Origin: Armatimonadota bacterium
GTDB taxonomy: Bacteria > Armatimonadota > Zipacnadia > Zipacnadales > JABUFB01
Assembly: GCA_018056145.1 (NCBI GenBank)
Contig: JAGPGE010000399.1
Span: forward strand, 1 to 5,901
Direction of reading: 5' to 3'
DNA length: 5,901 nt
Shown: in pieces, positions 1-5,698 of the stretch
Layout: each line of letters begins with the position of its first letter
Position numbering within the stretch: position 1 is the stretch's first letter
Program-made: the position numbers and the translations under genes
Notes under the pieces: model-generated
What the model saw: the letters and a program-made list of their open reading frames with translations, nothing else
Database searches by the model: none
What the model was told of the DNA's origin: nothing

Positions 1-2
1 TG

Positions 3-626
3 GCGGATACGCTTGACCGGGCGCTGGGCGAGATGGTGCGGCAGCTGCTGGGGGACGGAGTGCATGCAGGGTGGATGATTGAGGAGACGAAGAGGGTTAC
101 GTCGGGGACCGGGCTGATCGGCGGGTGCTGGTGCGGGACCGGGGTGGCCGCGGAGATCGCGGGGCTCACGAACGGAACAGTCAACTACGTGTACGCGGTG
201 TCAGGCGAGGGTTCGGCACCGGACGGGACTGTGGCTTTCGTGGCCCAGCTTGCGCCGCCCGGACCTGGGGGTAGCGTACTGCTGGGGACGATCGAGCTGG
301 CTGCGGACGGGTCGGTGGCGGCAGTGGACAACGGGTGCGAGGGGGCTCAGCGCGAGCGCCACGGGCTGATGTTCGGGCGCGTGAGCGGGTCGGGCATCGA
401 GGAAGACGTGGCGGCGGATGAGACGGTGGAGATTGTGGTGGACCATGGGGCGGCTGGGGGATTCCGGGTGCCGGGTGAGTTGAGGGTCACGTCGGACAGC
501 CCAGGGTTTGCGTGGGTGGTGACGGAGCATCACCGGGGCGACGGCTTCGTGATTGCGGCCACGAATGGTGGGACGGAGAGCGCGGACTTTGAGTACGAGT
601 GGGAGCGCGAGGGACTGCTGAGGTAG
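3..626 (+). CDS. 5'-truncated protein of unknown function, phage-structural-like
   Basis: The reading frame is open from base 3 to a TAG at 624-626, so the gene starts before the window. About 207 residues are visible. An internal ATG at 33 has no convincing Shine-Dalgarno, and the residues before it (ADTLDRALGE) continue a helix into it, so I treat it as internal. The N-terminal 25 residues look helical. The rest is glycine-, valine- and threonine-rich and looks like beta-strand, with a GGCWCGTG patch near residue 42 and a stretch (GSVLLGTIELAADGSV) reminiscent of repetitive phage tail or fibre-associated proteins. No enzyme motif, signal peptide or membrane segment is seen. It lies 44 nt upstream of small membrane-protein genes and a holin, which supports a phage late-gene setting. 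Function is unknown; the phage assignment rests mainly on context. Confidence 0.6.
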   Translation, partial: ADTLDRALGEMVRQLLGDGVHAGWMIEETKRVTSGTGLIGGCWCGTGVAAEIAGLTNGTVNYVYAVSGEGSAPDGTVAFVAQLAPPGPGGSVLLGTIELAADGSVAAVDNGCEGAQRERHGLMFGRVSGSGIEEDVAADETVEIVVDHGAAGGFRVPGELRVTSDSPGFAWVVTEHHRGDGFVIAATNGGTESADFEYEWEREGLLR

Positions 627-670
627 GCGATGCGGTGGCCTGGGGATCGCATGTTGAGGGGAGCCATGTG

Positions 671-964
671 ATGCACGAAATCCCGTCCTGGGTTGCACTG
701 ACCGGTGGCGGAGTACTTGGGGCGCTCACCAACGCGGCGCTGGGGAGTCGGGTCATCGTGATGCCGCACTTGCGTGGACACCGGCTGCACCTGGGGTTCG
801 TGGCGCAGCTTGTGATCTGCGTTGGGGTGGCGCACGCGGTGGACCATGATTTCCAGACGGCGTTCTTCGCATCGCTGTGCGGGACCGCCCTGTTGCGCCA
901 GGTGAAGCGTCGGCTGGAGACGAGCTTCAGCCAGGCCATGGAGGAACTGGACGATGATGGCTAA
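671..964 (+). CDS. Small membrane protein, possibly DUF4257-like, in phage lysis-type cassette
   Basis: This encodes 97 residues. The ATG at 671 is chosen because GAGGGGAG (656-663) lies 7 nt upstream; the open frame extends further up to 599, but no comparable ribosome site supports that. Hydrophobic segments lie at about residues 6-26 (glycine-rich, GGGVLGALTNAA), 40-57 and 61-74. They are followed by a basic stretch (RQVKRRLE, 76-83) and an acidic tail (EELDDDG). The pattern of a glycine-rich first segment, a short basic loop, further hydrophobic segments and a charged tail recalls the small DUF4257-type membrane proteins, but this is recall and not a search result. Its 3' end overlaps the next gene by 11 nt, which indicates translational coupling. 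Being in a run that ends in a holin, it may be a holin partner or antiholin; that is inference. Confidence 0.7.
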   Translation: MHEIPSWVALTGGGVLGALTNAALGSRVIVMPHLRGHRLHLGFVAQLVICVGVAHAVDHDFQTAFFASLCGTALLRQVKRRLETSFSQAMEELDDDG

Positions 965-1250
965 TCCGTGCCTGATTGCGGTGGCGCTGCTTGAGCTGCT
1001 GCTGTTGGGCGGGATCGTGTGGGTAGGGGTTCTGCTGGCCCGGATGCGGGTGAATGGCCCTTGCCGGTTCTGCTTGGTTTTGTTGACGGCGTGGCGAGTG
1101 TCGGTGGTGGCGACAGTGGGGCATGAGAGGCCCTGTTGGGACTATGTATGGGGCGTGTTCTTCGGGTATGCGTTCCTGTACGCCGCGTACCATCTTGCGG
1201 TTCTGATCGGCCTGGCGCGTGAGAAGGCTGGACGGTCCGCGGGTTGCTGA
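954..1250 (+). CDS. Small cysteine-containing membrane protein, unknown function
   Basis: This encodes 98 residues. The start at 954 is preferred over the adjacent in-frame ATG at 957 because GGAGG (940-944) is 9 nt from the first and 12 nt from the second. Hydrophobic segments are predicted at about residues 7-30 (LIAVALLELLLLGGIVWVGV), 39-55 and 64-87. Five cysteines occur (6, 37, 40, 61, 98): C37-x-x-C40 lies at the edge of the second segment, C61 at the start of a WDYVWG stretch, and C98 is the last residue. I do not recognise a family. The 11-nt overlap with the preceding gene and the 22-nt gap to the holin gene place it in the same transcription unit. A role in lysis timing or as a second holin-like protein is possible but unproven. 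Confidence 0.65.
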   Translation: MMANPCLIAVALLELLLLGGIVWVGVLLARMRVNGPCRFCLVLLTAWRVSVVATVGHERPCWDYVWGVFFGYAFLYAAYHLAVLIGLAREKAGRSAGC

Positions 1251-1272
1251 GAAACGGGAGAGGTGAAGTGGA

Positions 1273-1557
1273 ATGGAGAACGTGCTGGAGTACGTGCGTG
1301 TGCTGGCGGCGCCGGGGTTGGGCGCACTGCTTCTCGGGCTGGCTTTCCGGGTGAGCAGGAAGTACGTGGAGAAGATCGATGACGACCGACTTCGGGCCCT
1401 GCTGCTGGAGCTTGTGAAGGCGGCGGAGCAGATCTACGGGCCCGGCCACGGCCCGGCGAAGATGCGGTACGTGCAGGAGCAGGCGGCCCGGCGTGGCGCG
1501 CGGGTGGACAGGGACACGGTGGAGGCCGCGGTATACGACCTGGCCAAGGGGAACTGA
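1273..1557 (+). CDS. Phage holin, LLH family
   Basis: This encodes 94 residues, the usual size for a one-segment LLH holin. A single membrane segment covers about residues 5-27. It is followed by a charged helix (KYVEKIDDDRLRALLLELVK, 30-49), then the recognisable core AAEQIYGPGHGPAKM (50-64) and a C-terminal helical region with DRDTVEAAVYDLAK (79-92). The order of membrane anchor, amphipathic helix with 'VKAAEQ', G/K turn and 'VEAAVY' helix is typical of the family named after Lactobacillus phage LL-H. Members are thought to permeabilise the inner membrane for endolysin release at the end of the lytic cycle. The start is supported by GGAGAGGTG at 1257-1265, 7 nt upstream. It is the last gene of the plus-strand run and is followed by a strong hairpin. 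No endolysin gene is visible after it; it could lie upstream of the window. Confidence 0.8.
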   Translation: MENVLEYVRVLAAPGLGALLLGLAFRVSRKYVEKIDDDRLRALLLELVKAAEQIYGPGHGPAKMRYVQEQAARRGARVDRDTVEAAVYDLAKGN

Positions 1558-1570
1558 GGGTGGCGGAAAG

Positions 1571-1599
1571 AGGGCCCCGGCGAGAGGCGCCGGGGCCCT
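1571..1599. terminator. Strong GC hairpin between convergent holin and jag genes, probable bidirectional terminator
   Basis: A perfect 12-bp inverted repeat (AGGGCCCCGGCG at 1571-1582 and its complement at 1588-1599) flanks a 5-nt loop. It begins 13 nt after the holin stop and lies 28 nt beyond the jag stop, exactly where a shared terminator for two convergent transcripts is expected. There is no real T tract on the plus side. On the minus side the stem is followed by CTTTCC, so termination should be somewhat better for the jag operon. A simple stable transcript end without termination function is the alternative. Confidence 0.75.
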
Positions 1600-1627
1600 A
1601 CACTATGCAGGTCTGACGTGGGGGTGA

Positions 1628-2344
1628 TCAGACGCGGGGTGAGATGACGAGCTGGCGGTCCTCACCCTGGCCCTCGGAGTAAGTCTCCACGTCGGGGTCG
1701 TCCTTGAGTGCAAGGTGGATGATGCGGCGCTCGTAAGGCTTGAGGTCGCGGATGACGATCTCCTTGCCGGCGGCCTTGGCTTTCTCGGCGTGAGAGACCG
1801 CCATCTCGATAAGCATCTGTTGACGGCGATCGCGGTAACCTTCGGCGTCGAGCAGGACGCGTGCTCCCGTGGATGCCCGGCGGTTAGCGATGACGGCGGT
1901 GACAAGCTGCAACGCGTCGAGCCCGGCGCCATGCCTACCAATGAGCCGGCCGGCATCCGGGCCCTCGATGCCTATAACGACTTCCTCAAGGGACGCACTG
2001 CGCAGGCTGGGGGTGGCTTCGAGTTGCATTAGTGAGATGATCGTCTCGATCGCTTCGAGCGCAGCCTTGCCGACAGCCTGGGCGTCGCCCTCGGGGGCGT
2101 CATCCTGGGACTCCGATGTGGTGTCTTCGCCGTCTTCCATTGGTCTCTCCTGTGCCACGGCTGTTTCCCCGGCTTCGGCGGCGGTTGCGCGGATGCGATA
2201 CTCGGCCGCGCCGATGATGCCGAAGAGCTTGCGGGGCTCCTCAAGGACCTCGATAGTCAGTTCTTCGTCGCTGACGCCCAACTGCTGCGCAGCGAGGGCC
2301 CTGGCTTCTGCCAGGGTCTTTCCGGCAACCTCCACAGACCTCAT
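1628..2344 (-). CDS. jag: Jag/KhpB RNA-binding protein (Jag_N, KH, R3H)
   Basis: This encodes 238 residues. The Jag_N domain spans about 1-52 (RSVEVAGKTLAEARALAA, then the LFGIIG turn). An acidic, low-complexity linker covers about 53-88. The KH domain is at about 92-165, with the loop IGRHGAG (135-141; GxxG is G136-R-H-G139). The R3H domain is at about 170-238, with the signature YERRIIH giving R206-xxx-H210. Family knowledge: KhpB/Jag binds RNA, usually as a partner of KhpA, and affects cell elongation and division; it typically sits next to yidC. The ATG at 2344 begins exactly at the Jag_N domain and has AAGGGAG 10 nt upstream. The frame stays open further upstream to 2512, but that part overlaps yidC and is not domain-like. 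It lies 49 nt after yidC and is the last gene of the operon. Confidence 0.95.
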   Translation of the reverse strand: MRSVEVAGKTLAEARALAAQQLGVSDEELTIEVLEEPRKLFGIIGAAEYRIRATAAEAGETAVAQERPMEDGEDTTSESQDDAPEGDAQAVGKAALEAIETIISLMQLEATPSLRSASLEEVVIGIEGPDAGRLIGRHGAGLDALQLVTAVIANRRASTGARVLLDAEGYRDRRQQMLIEMAVSHAEKAKAAGKEIVIRDLKPYERRIIHLALKDDPDVETYSEGQGEDRQLVISPRV

Positions 2345-2371
2345 CCCGTGTTGTCTCCCTTCTGCAAGGAA

Positions 2372-2391
2372 ACCAGCCCTGCCGGGCCGGT
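2372..2391 (-). terminator. Intra-operon hairpin between yidC and jag, weak terminator or attenuator candidate
   Basis: On the minus strand, ACCGGCCC, a GGCA loop and GGGCTGGT form an 8-bp stem with one G-U pair, followed by TTCCTT. It starts just 2 nt after the yidC stop codon and ends 27 nt before the jag start. The geometry is that of a small intrinsic terminator, but the T tract is poor, so partial termination, mRNA stabilisation or no function are all possible. Confidence 0.4.
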
Positions 2392-2393
2392 GA

Positions 2394-4103
2394 TCAGCGT
2401 CGTCCCGGGGTGCGTCTCTTTCGCTTCCCGGCCTGCTTTTCGTCTTTGCGGCGCTCTTCGAGACTGCGACGATCCACGTCTTCGGCGGGCTTTTCCTCGG
2501 GCGCATCGGCATTTCCCTGGGGTTCGCCGGAGAGCATGCGCGCCATGGTATCGACGACGCCGCTGCGCTTGCCCTGGATGGGGGCGCTGTGATCGATCTT
2601 GCGCATGTAGTTCCACTGCTGGGCGAAATAAACGATGTTTGTGCCGAGCCAGTAGAGGATGAATGCCGCCGGGAAGGTCTTGAACATGAAGAAGAACATG
2701 AGCGGCATCATGTACATCATCATCTTCTGCTGCTGTTGCTGCTGCGGGTCCATGACCGCCTGCGGGTTAGTCTTCTGGGTCATTTTCTGGAAAAGGATCA
2801 TGCTGATGGTGTAGGCGATCAGCAGGATCATGTCCGGTCCCGCGAGGTTTTCGACCCACAAGAAGGAGGACTTGTCGAACTCGACGATGTACAGACGGAT
2901 GCCCTGGTAGATGAGGATGAGGATGGGCATCTGCACCAGCAGCGGCAGGCAGCCGCCCAGGGGGTTGACGCCGTTGGCCTGGCAGAGCGCCCAAAACTCG
3001 GTCTGGAACTTCTGCTTGTCGTCCGCGTACCGGGCTTGGAGTTCCTTGATCTGGGGCTGTAGCTTCTGCATGGCCGCGGCGGACTCAAGCTGCTTGCGGG
3101 TGAGCGGCCAGATGATCAGGCGCACCACGAGGGCGAGCAGGAGGATGCCAAGGGCGGCGTTTCCACCGCAGACCATGACGAAGAAGGCGACGAAATGGTA
3201 CCAGAAGCTGTCGGAGTTGAGCTTGCTAAGGGTCGGGCCGATGGCGTCGTGGACCGTGGAGCGGGTCCAGGTCTTTTCCGCGGGTGAGGGCGACCAGACG
3301 TAGAGCGCTGGAGTGCCCGGCGGGATGTTGGTGATGTAGGTGGTCCAGGCGGTGTTGAAGTGCTTGCTCGCAAGCTTCTTGTTGCGCAGATGGTCGTAGG
3401 CGATCTGCCCTGAGCGCACGCGGCTAAATGCAGCGAGGTCGCCGGGGACGCTGCGGAGTGCGGCCTCCGCCTTTTGGTAGGCCTCCAGCGCGTCGTCATA
3501 CTCGCCGGCGAGGTCGTAGGCCCGGGCGGCGCGGATCCAGCTGATCCCGGCGGAGGGCGTCACGACGGTGGCGCGAATGACCGGTTGCTTGCCCTTCGCC
3601 TCCACCATCCCCACGACGCGGGCCGGAACGCCGTCGATGTCCTTGCCGCCGAACCCCTCAACAGGAGTTCCTTCCGGGAGAGTGACAGCGCAGTTGCTCC
3701 GGGCGCCTTTGAGCACGCCTTCGCCTTTTCCAAGAGGCTCGTAGAGCCCCTCGACGGCAACGAGCTTGCCACGCAGGGCTTCGAGATTCGCAGTTAGGGC
3801 GTCGAGGGTCACTGCCTGTGGGTCGCCGGAGGAGCCCATGAGTTTCTTGAGGAACCCGGATGAAGGGGCGTTCTCGTTGGCCCAGGCAGCCATTGATATG
3901 AGGCGTTCTGCCTCGGCCTTGAGGTCAGTGACGGCGGGGACGTCCTTCTCATCTGTGCCCGGGCCGATGACCAGGACTTCGGGCAGGCCGGCCTGGAATA
4001 GCGTCGGCGCCGCGAAGGCAGGCATGGCGAGGGATAGAAGGAACGGCATGAGGCCGATCAAAGCGATCCCGCGCGCGATAGTCTTAGGTTGGGCGTTGTC
4101 CAT
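2394..4103 (-). CDS. yidC: Membrane protein insertase YidC/Oxa1 with unusual extracytoplasmic domain
   Basis: This encodes 569 residues and inserts proteins into the cytoplasmic membrane, alone or with SecYEG. Residues 1-31 are an export signal or first membrane anchor ending in MPAFA-AP. Residues 108-183 have an alternating GKLVAVEGLY ... ARVVGMVEAKGKQPVIRATVV pattern resembling an OB-like beta-barrel. Residues 186-256 contain TPR-like helices (AARAYDLAGEYDDALEAYQK). The Oxa1 core follows: TM1 at about 300-334 with the conserved groove arginine R328 (VVRLIIWPLT), a charged cytoplasmic hairpin at 336-381, TM2 at 382-405, TM3 at 422-441, and TM4-TM5 at 461-495. A glutamine run (454-459) and a methionine-rich patch lie in the loop before TM4. 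The tail (497-569) is highly basic at its end (GKRKRR), as in ribosome-contacting YidC tails. The start at 4103 has AAGGGG 5 nt upstream; the in-frame ATG at 4160 lacks this and would overlap yidD. Confidence 0.95.
   Translation of the reverse strand: MDNAQPKTIARGIALIGLMPFLLSLAMPAFAAPTLFQAGLPEVLVIGPGTDEKDVPAVTDLKAEAERLISMAAWANENAPSSGFLKKLMGSSGDPQAVTLDALTANLEALRGKLVAVEGLYEPLGKGEGVLKGARSNCAVTLPEGTPVEGFGGKDIDGVPARVVGMVEAKGKQPVIRATVVTPSAGISWIRAARAYDLAGEYDDALEAYQKAEAALRSVPGDLAAFSRVRSGQIAYDHLRNKKLASKHFNTAWTTYITNIPPGTPALYVWSPSPAEKTWTRSTVHDAIGPTLSKLNSDSFWYHFVAFFVMVCGGNAALGILLLALVVRLIIWPLTRKQLESAAAMQKLQPQIKELQARYADDKQKFQTEFWALCQANGVNPLGGCLPLLVQMPILILIYQGIRLYIVEFDKSSFLWVENLAGPDMILLIAYTISMILFQKMTQKTNPQAVMDPQQQQQQKMMMYMMPLMFFFMFKTFPAAFILYWLGTNIVYFAQQWNYMRKIDHSAPIQGKRSGVVDTMARMLSGEPQGNADAPEEKPAEDVDRRSLEERRKDEKQAGKRKRRTPGRR
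2727..2744 (-). repeat. CAG/CAA repeat encoding six glutamines in YidC
   Basis: Six consecutive glutamine codons (three CAG, one CAA and two CAG when written 3' to 5' along the minus strand) encode residues 454-459 of YidC, in the cytoplasmic loop between TM3 and TM4. The run is directly followed by the methionine-rich KMMMYMMPLM. The single CAA interrupts the pure triplet repeat. Slippage at such a run could change loop length without breaking the frame. Confidence 0.85.
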
Positions 4104-4119
4104 CAGGGCCCCTTGGCAT

Positions 4120-4407
4120 TCAGTCCCGCTCGGGCGGGCTCGTAGGCGGTTCGGTTTCATCCCGGGTTCCCGGAACAGGGTCGTAACCGCCCGGGTTGAA
4201 CGGATTGCAGCGGGCGATGCGCCACAGGCCCAGAAGCAGGCCGCGGAGTGCTCCGTGCCTGTGGACCGCGGTGATCATGTACGTCGAACAGGATGGCTCG
4301 AAGCGGCAAGTTGGGGGCAGGACTCGGGAAAGCGTTCGCTGATAGGTTCTGACGAGCGCCACGATGATCCTGGCCGGCAAGCGCCACAGGGTTTCGCAGA
4401 AGCTCAT
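4120..4407 (-). CDS. yidD: Membrane protein insertion efficiency factor YidD
   Basis: This encodes 95 residues. It shows the full family signature: YQRTLSRVLPPTCRFEPSCSTY (22-43, with C34 and C40), HGALRGLLLGLWRIARC (51-67, with C67), and NPFNPGGYDPVP (68-79). YidD is a small amphipathic inner-membrane-associated protein, reported to improve YidC-dependent insertion. The N-terminal helix (about 8-25) is the amphipathic membrane-binding part. The last 15 residues (TRDETEPPTSPPERD) form a polar tail beyond the conserved domain. The ATG overlaps the rnpA stop in an ATGA, so the two are probably translationally coupled. yidC begins 16 nt later. Confidence 0.95.
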   Translation of the reverse strand: MSFCETLWRLPARIIVALVRTYQRTLSRVLPPTCRFEPSCSTYMITAVHRHGALRGLLLGLWRIARCNPFNPGGYDPVPGTRDETEPPTSPPERD

Positions 4408-4763
4408 GCGCCCGGCCCCACGGCGAGCAGCCCCGCACGCTCCATGAGGCGCCGCAATTCGCTTGCAAGCTCTCGGTAGTCGGCTGAGGCGGCGGTGGGG
4501 AAGCTGACCAGCGCGATGTCGTGCCCCGGTTTGGTTTCGTCACGCAGAGCTCGGACCGCCTCACGCAGGCGTCGCCGGACGCGGTTGCGAACGACGGCGT
4601 TGCCCACACGCCTACTGGTAACGAACAGGTAGCGCAAGACGCCGTGGTCTCGTGGGAGCGCCACGACGTCCATGTACCGCCCTCGTCGTCGCTTGCCCCG
4701 TTGGAAAACCTCGCTGATCTCCCGCTGCTTCCTCAAGGTCTCGAGACGCCCCGAAGGTTCCAT
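4404..4763 (-). CDS. rnpA: Ribonuclease P protein component
   Basis: This encodes 119 residues, a typical RnpA length. The protein binds the RNase P RNA and the 5' leader of precursor tRNAs, assisting removal of the leader. The N-terminal segment RLETLRKQREISEVFQRGKR (6-25) is the usual beginning. The RNR motif lies in RRVGNAVVRNRVRRRLRE (51-68). The C-terminal part has the HDIALVSFP strand (81-89) and the ELRRLMERAGLL helix (102-113). The ATG at 4763 precedes this conserved start; its ribosome site is only a G-rich AGCGGGG. The gene starts 11 nt after rpmH and ends in an ATGA overlap with yidD. The same frame stays open upstream through the whole of rpmH, but it lacks a start codon there (see rejected items). 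Confidence 0.95.
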   Translation of the reverse strand: MEPSGRLETLRKQREISEVFQRGKRRRGRYMDVVALPRDHGVLRYLFVTSRRVGNAVVRNRVRRRLREAVRALRDETKPGHDIALVSFPTAASADYRELASELRRLMERAGLLAVGPGA

Positions 4764-4774
4764 CCGGCCCCGCT

Positions 4775-4909
4775 TTACACAGACAGACGGACGCGCCCCT
4801 TGCGCCTGCGCGCCTTGATGACCCGGCGTCCGGCCTTGGTGGCCATGCGGCTGCGGAAGCCGTGGGTCCGCGCCCTCTTTCGCTTCTTCGGCTGGTAAGT
4901 CCGTTTCAT
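4775..4909 (-). CDS. rpmH: Large ribosomal subunit protein bL34
   Basis: This encodes 44 very basic residues ending in TAA. The protein begins MKRTYQPKKRKRARTHGFRS and continues with RMATKAGRRVIKARRRKGR, then VRLSV. This is the near-universal bL34 sequence and length, with the expected conserved THGFRxRMxTKxGRxV block at 15-30. bL34 is a small, RNA-wrapped structural protein of the large subunit. The start is preceded by a G-rich AGGTAGGGG ribosome site. It is the first gene of the operon, about 55 nt downstream of the predicted transcription start and 11 nt upstream of rnpA, the standard arrangement. It is too short to stand out in long-ORF listings but is certain from its sequence. Confidence 0.98.
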   Translation of the reverse strand: MKRTYQPKKRKRARTHGFRSRMATKAGRRVIKARRRKGRVRLSV

Positions 4910-4933
4910 TGTCCCCTACCTCAGGTGTTTCCG

Positions 4934-4956
4934 CCCACTGCTTTCCGGGCAGCGGG
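4934..4956 (-). promoter_or_regulatory. Hairpin in the 5' leader of the rpmH operon
   Basis: On the minus strand, CCCGCTGC, a 7-nt loop (CCGGAAA) and GCAGTGGG form an 8-bp stem with one G-U pair. It lies between the predicted transcription start (near 4965) and the rpmH ribosome site, ending 24 nt before the ATG. It could stabilise the leader or be a binding site for autogenous control, but no known leader motif is recognised. Confidence 0.45.
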
Positions 4957-4971
4957 AATGTTGAAGACGTG

Positions 4972-5000
4972 ATGATACCACACGGGCCTGCCTCGTGCAA
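4972..5000 (-). promoter_or_regulatory. Sigma70-type promoter of the rpmH-rnpA-yidD-yidC-jag operon
   Basis: On the minus strand, TTGCAC (4995-5000) is a -35 with 4 of 6 consensus matches. A 17-nt spacer and TATCAT (4972-4977) follow; the -10 is preceded by TGG, making an extended -10. Expected transcription start is near 4965, giving a leader of about 55 nt before rpmH. A run of six A's lies upstream of the -35 (near 5015-5020) and could act as a weak UP element. The optimal spacing and position directly upstream of rpmH make this convincing. Confidence 0.8.
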
Positions 5001-5163
5001 GAAACCGCCGGTCGCTTTTTTGCGGCAGCGCTCCCAGGTCGCGCCGTGCAGGGCATTTGGGCATCCGCGGCGAACTTGCCCGTGACGCTCGGGCGGACCG
5101 ACTTGTGGTGACGGTCGCGACCCGCAGATGACCGCTCGCGACACGACCGGAGGGCTGGCCGAG

Positions 5164-5676
5164 ATGGGCGAAGGCGCCTGTCGTCCGCTGCATGACAGAC
5201 GGCTCGACGGTTCACGGCTCACGATCCCCCGGGTCTGCCGCGACGCCTATGGGGGAGCGGCCACGCTGTCGGCAGATTTGGCCGGTTGCGTTCTTCTCAC
5301 GCCGCCGGGTGTCTGGGAACGAGTGCTGGCGGACCTGCAACGACTGAGCGCTCACAACCAGCACGCCCTCGACCTGTTCCGTTTTCATGCGGGCAGCGCG
5401 GTCACCGTTGCCGTGGACGGCCGGGGCCGCCTGGTGATTCCCGAGATCCATATGCATTGGGCCGGGTTGGAGCCGGGCGGGAGCGTCCTCGTCCTCGCAG
5501 TGGGTGATGCGGGACAGATCTGGGAGCCCGGGCGTCTTGCACAGCGGCTGGACGTCGCTACCGAGGAACTTCGCGCTGTTGATGCCCGTCTCCTGCGCGA
5601 GCAATTGCCGCTGGTCGTGGATACGCGCGACTGGAACGGGCATGGCCGGCCGCACAGTCCCCGCCGCAAGCCGTGA
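5164..5676 (+). CDS. MraZ-like protein with two SpoVT/AbrB half-domains
   Basis: This encodes 170 residues from ATG 5164, chosen because GGAGGG (5149-5154) lies 9 nt upstream. The ATG at 5128 has no such site and would add 12 unconserved residues. The overall layout is MraZ-like: a first swapped-hairpin half at about 8-50 (RRLDGSRLTIP ... GCVLLTPPGVWE), a helical linker (51-79, ending FRFHAGS) and a second half at about 81-121 (VDGRGRLVIP ... GGSVLVLAVGDAGQIWEP). The second half keeps the canonical D85-G-R-G-R89. The first has LDGSR in place of the usual DxKGR, so one DNA-contacting hairpin is altered. The C-terminal extension (about 122-170) is longer than in typical MraZ and ends in a basic tail. 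MraZ binds DNA as an oligomer and represses its own cell-division operon. Here the gene is divergent from rpmH and no dcw genes follow, so target and role are open. Confidence 0.8.
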   Translation: MGEGACRPLHDRRLDGSRLTIPRVCRDAYGGAATLSADLAGCVLLTPPGVWERVLADLQRLSAHNQHALDLFRFHAGSAVTVAVDGRGRLVIPEIHMHWAGLEPGGSVLVLAVGDAGQIWEPGRLAQRLDVATEELRAVDARLLREQLPLVVDTRDWNGHGRPHSPRRKP

Positions 5677-5698
5677 GTTATTCCCCAGGAACGGGCAG

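Noticed and set aside
4104..4160. Longer YidC start at 4160 (19 extra residues).
   Set aside because: It would overlap yidD, puts a polar arginine-rich stretch before the export signal, and lacks the AAGGGG site that serves 4103.
3766..4479. Plus-strand 237-residue open frame across yidC, yidD and rnpA.
   Set aside because: It is antisense to three certain genes and its arginine/serine-rich composition is that of a GC-rich shadow frame. The same applies to the other long antisense frames over jag and yidC, and to those at 201-698 and 487-939.
4910..5163. Chromosomal origin or DnaA boxes next to rpmH.
   Set aside because: rpmH is often near dnaA/oriC, but I see no TTATCCACA-like boxes or AT-rich unwinding region here; TTATTCCCC near 5679 is too weak a match.
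5030..5163. MraZ-type operator (tandem TGGG repeats at fixed spacing) before the mraZ-like gene.
   Set aside because: Only isolated TGGG/CCCA occurrences are present, with no regular spacing. No convincing promoter could be assigned to this gene either.
4404..5222. A Thermus-like long rnpA that starts upstream of, and overlaps, rpmH; its frame is open from 5222 through rpmH into rnpA.
   Set aside because: No ATG, GTG or TTG occurs in this frame around or inside rpmH. The upstream part lies antisense to the mraZ-like gene and above the mapped promoter, and it is low in protein-like character. The ATG at 4763 fits the conserved RnpA start.
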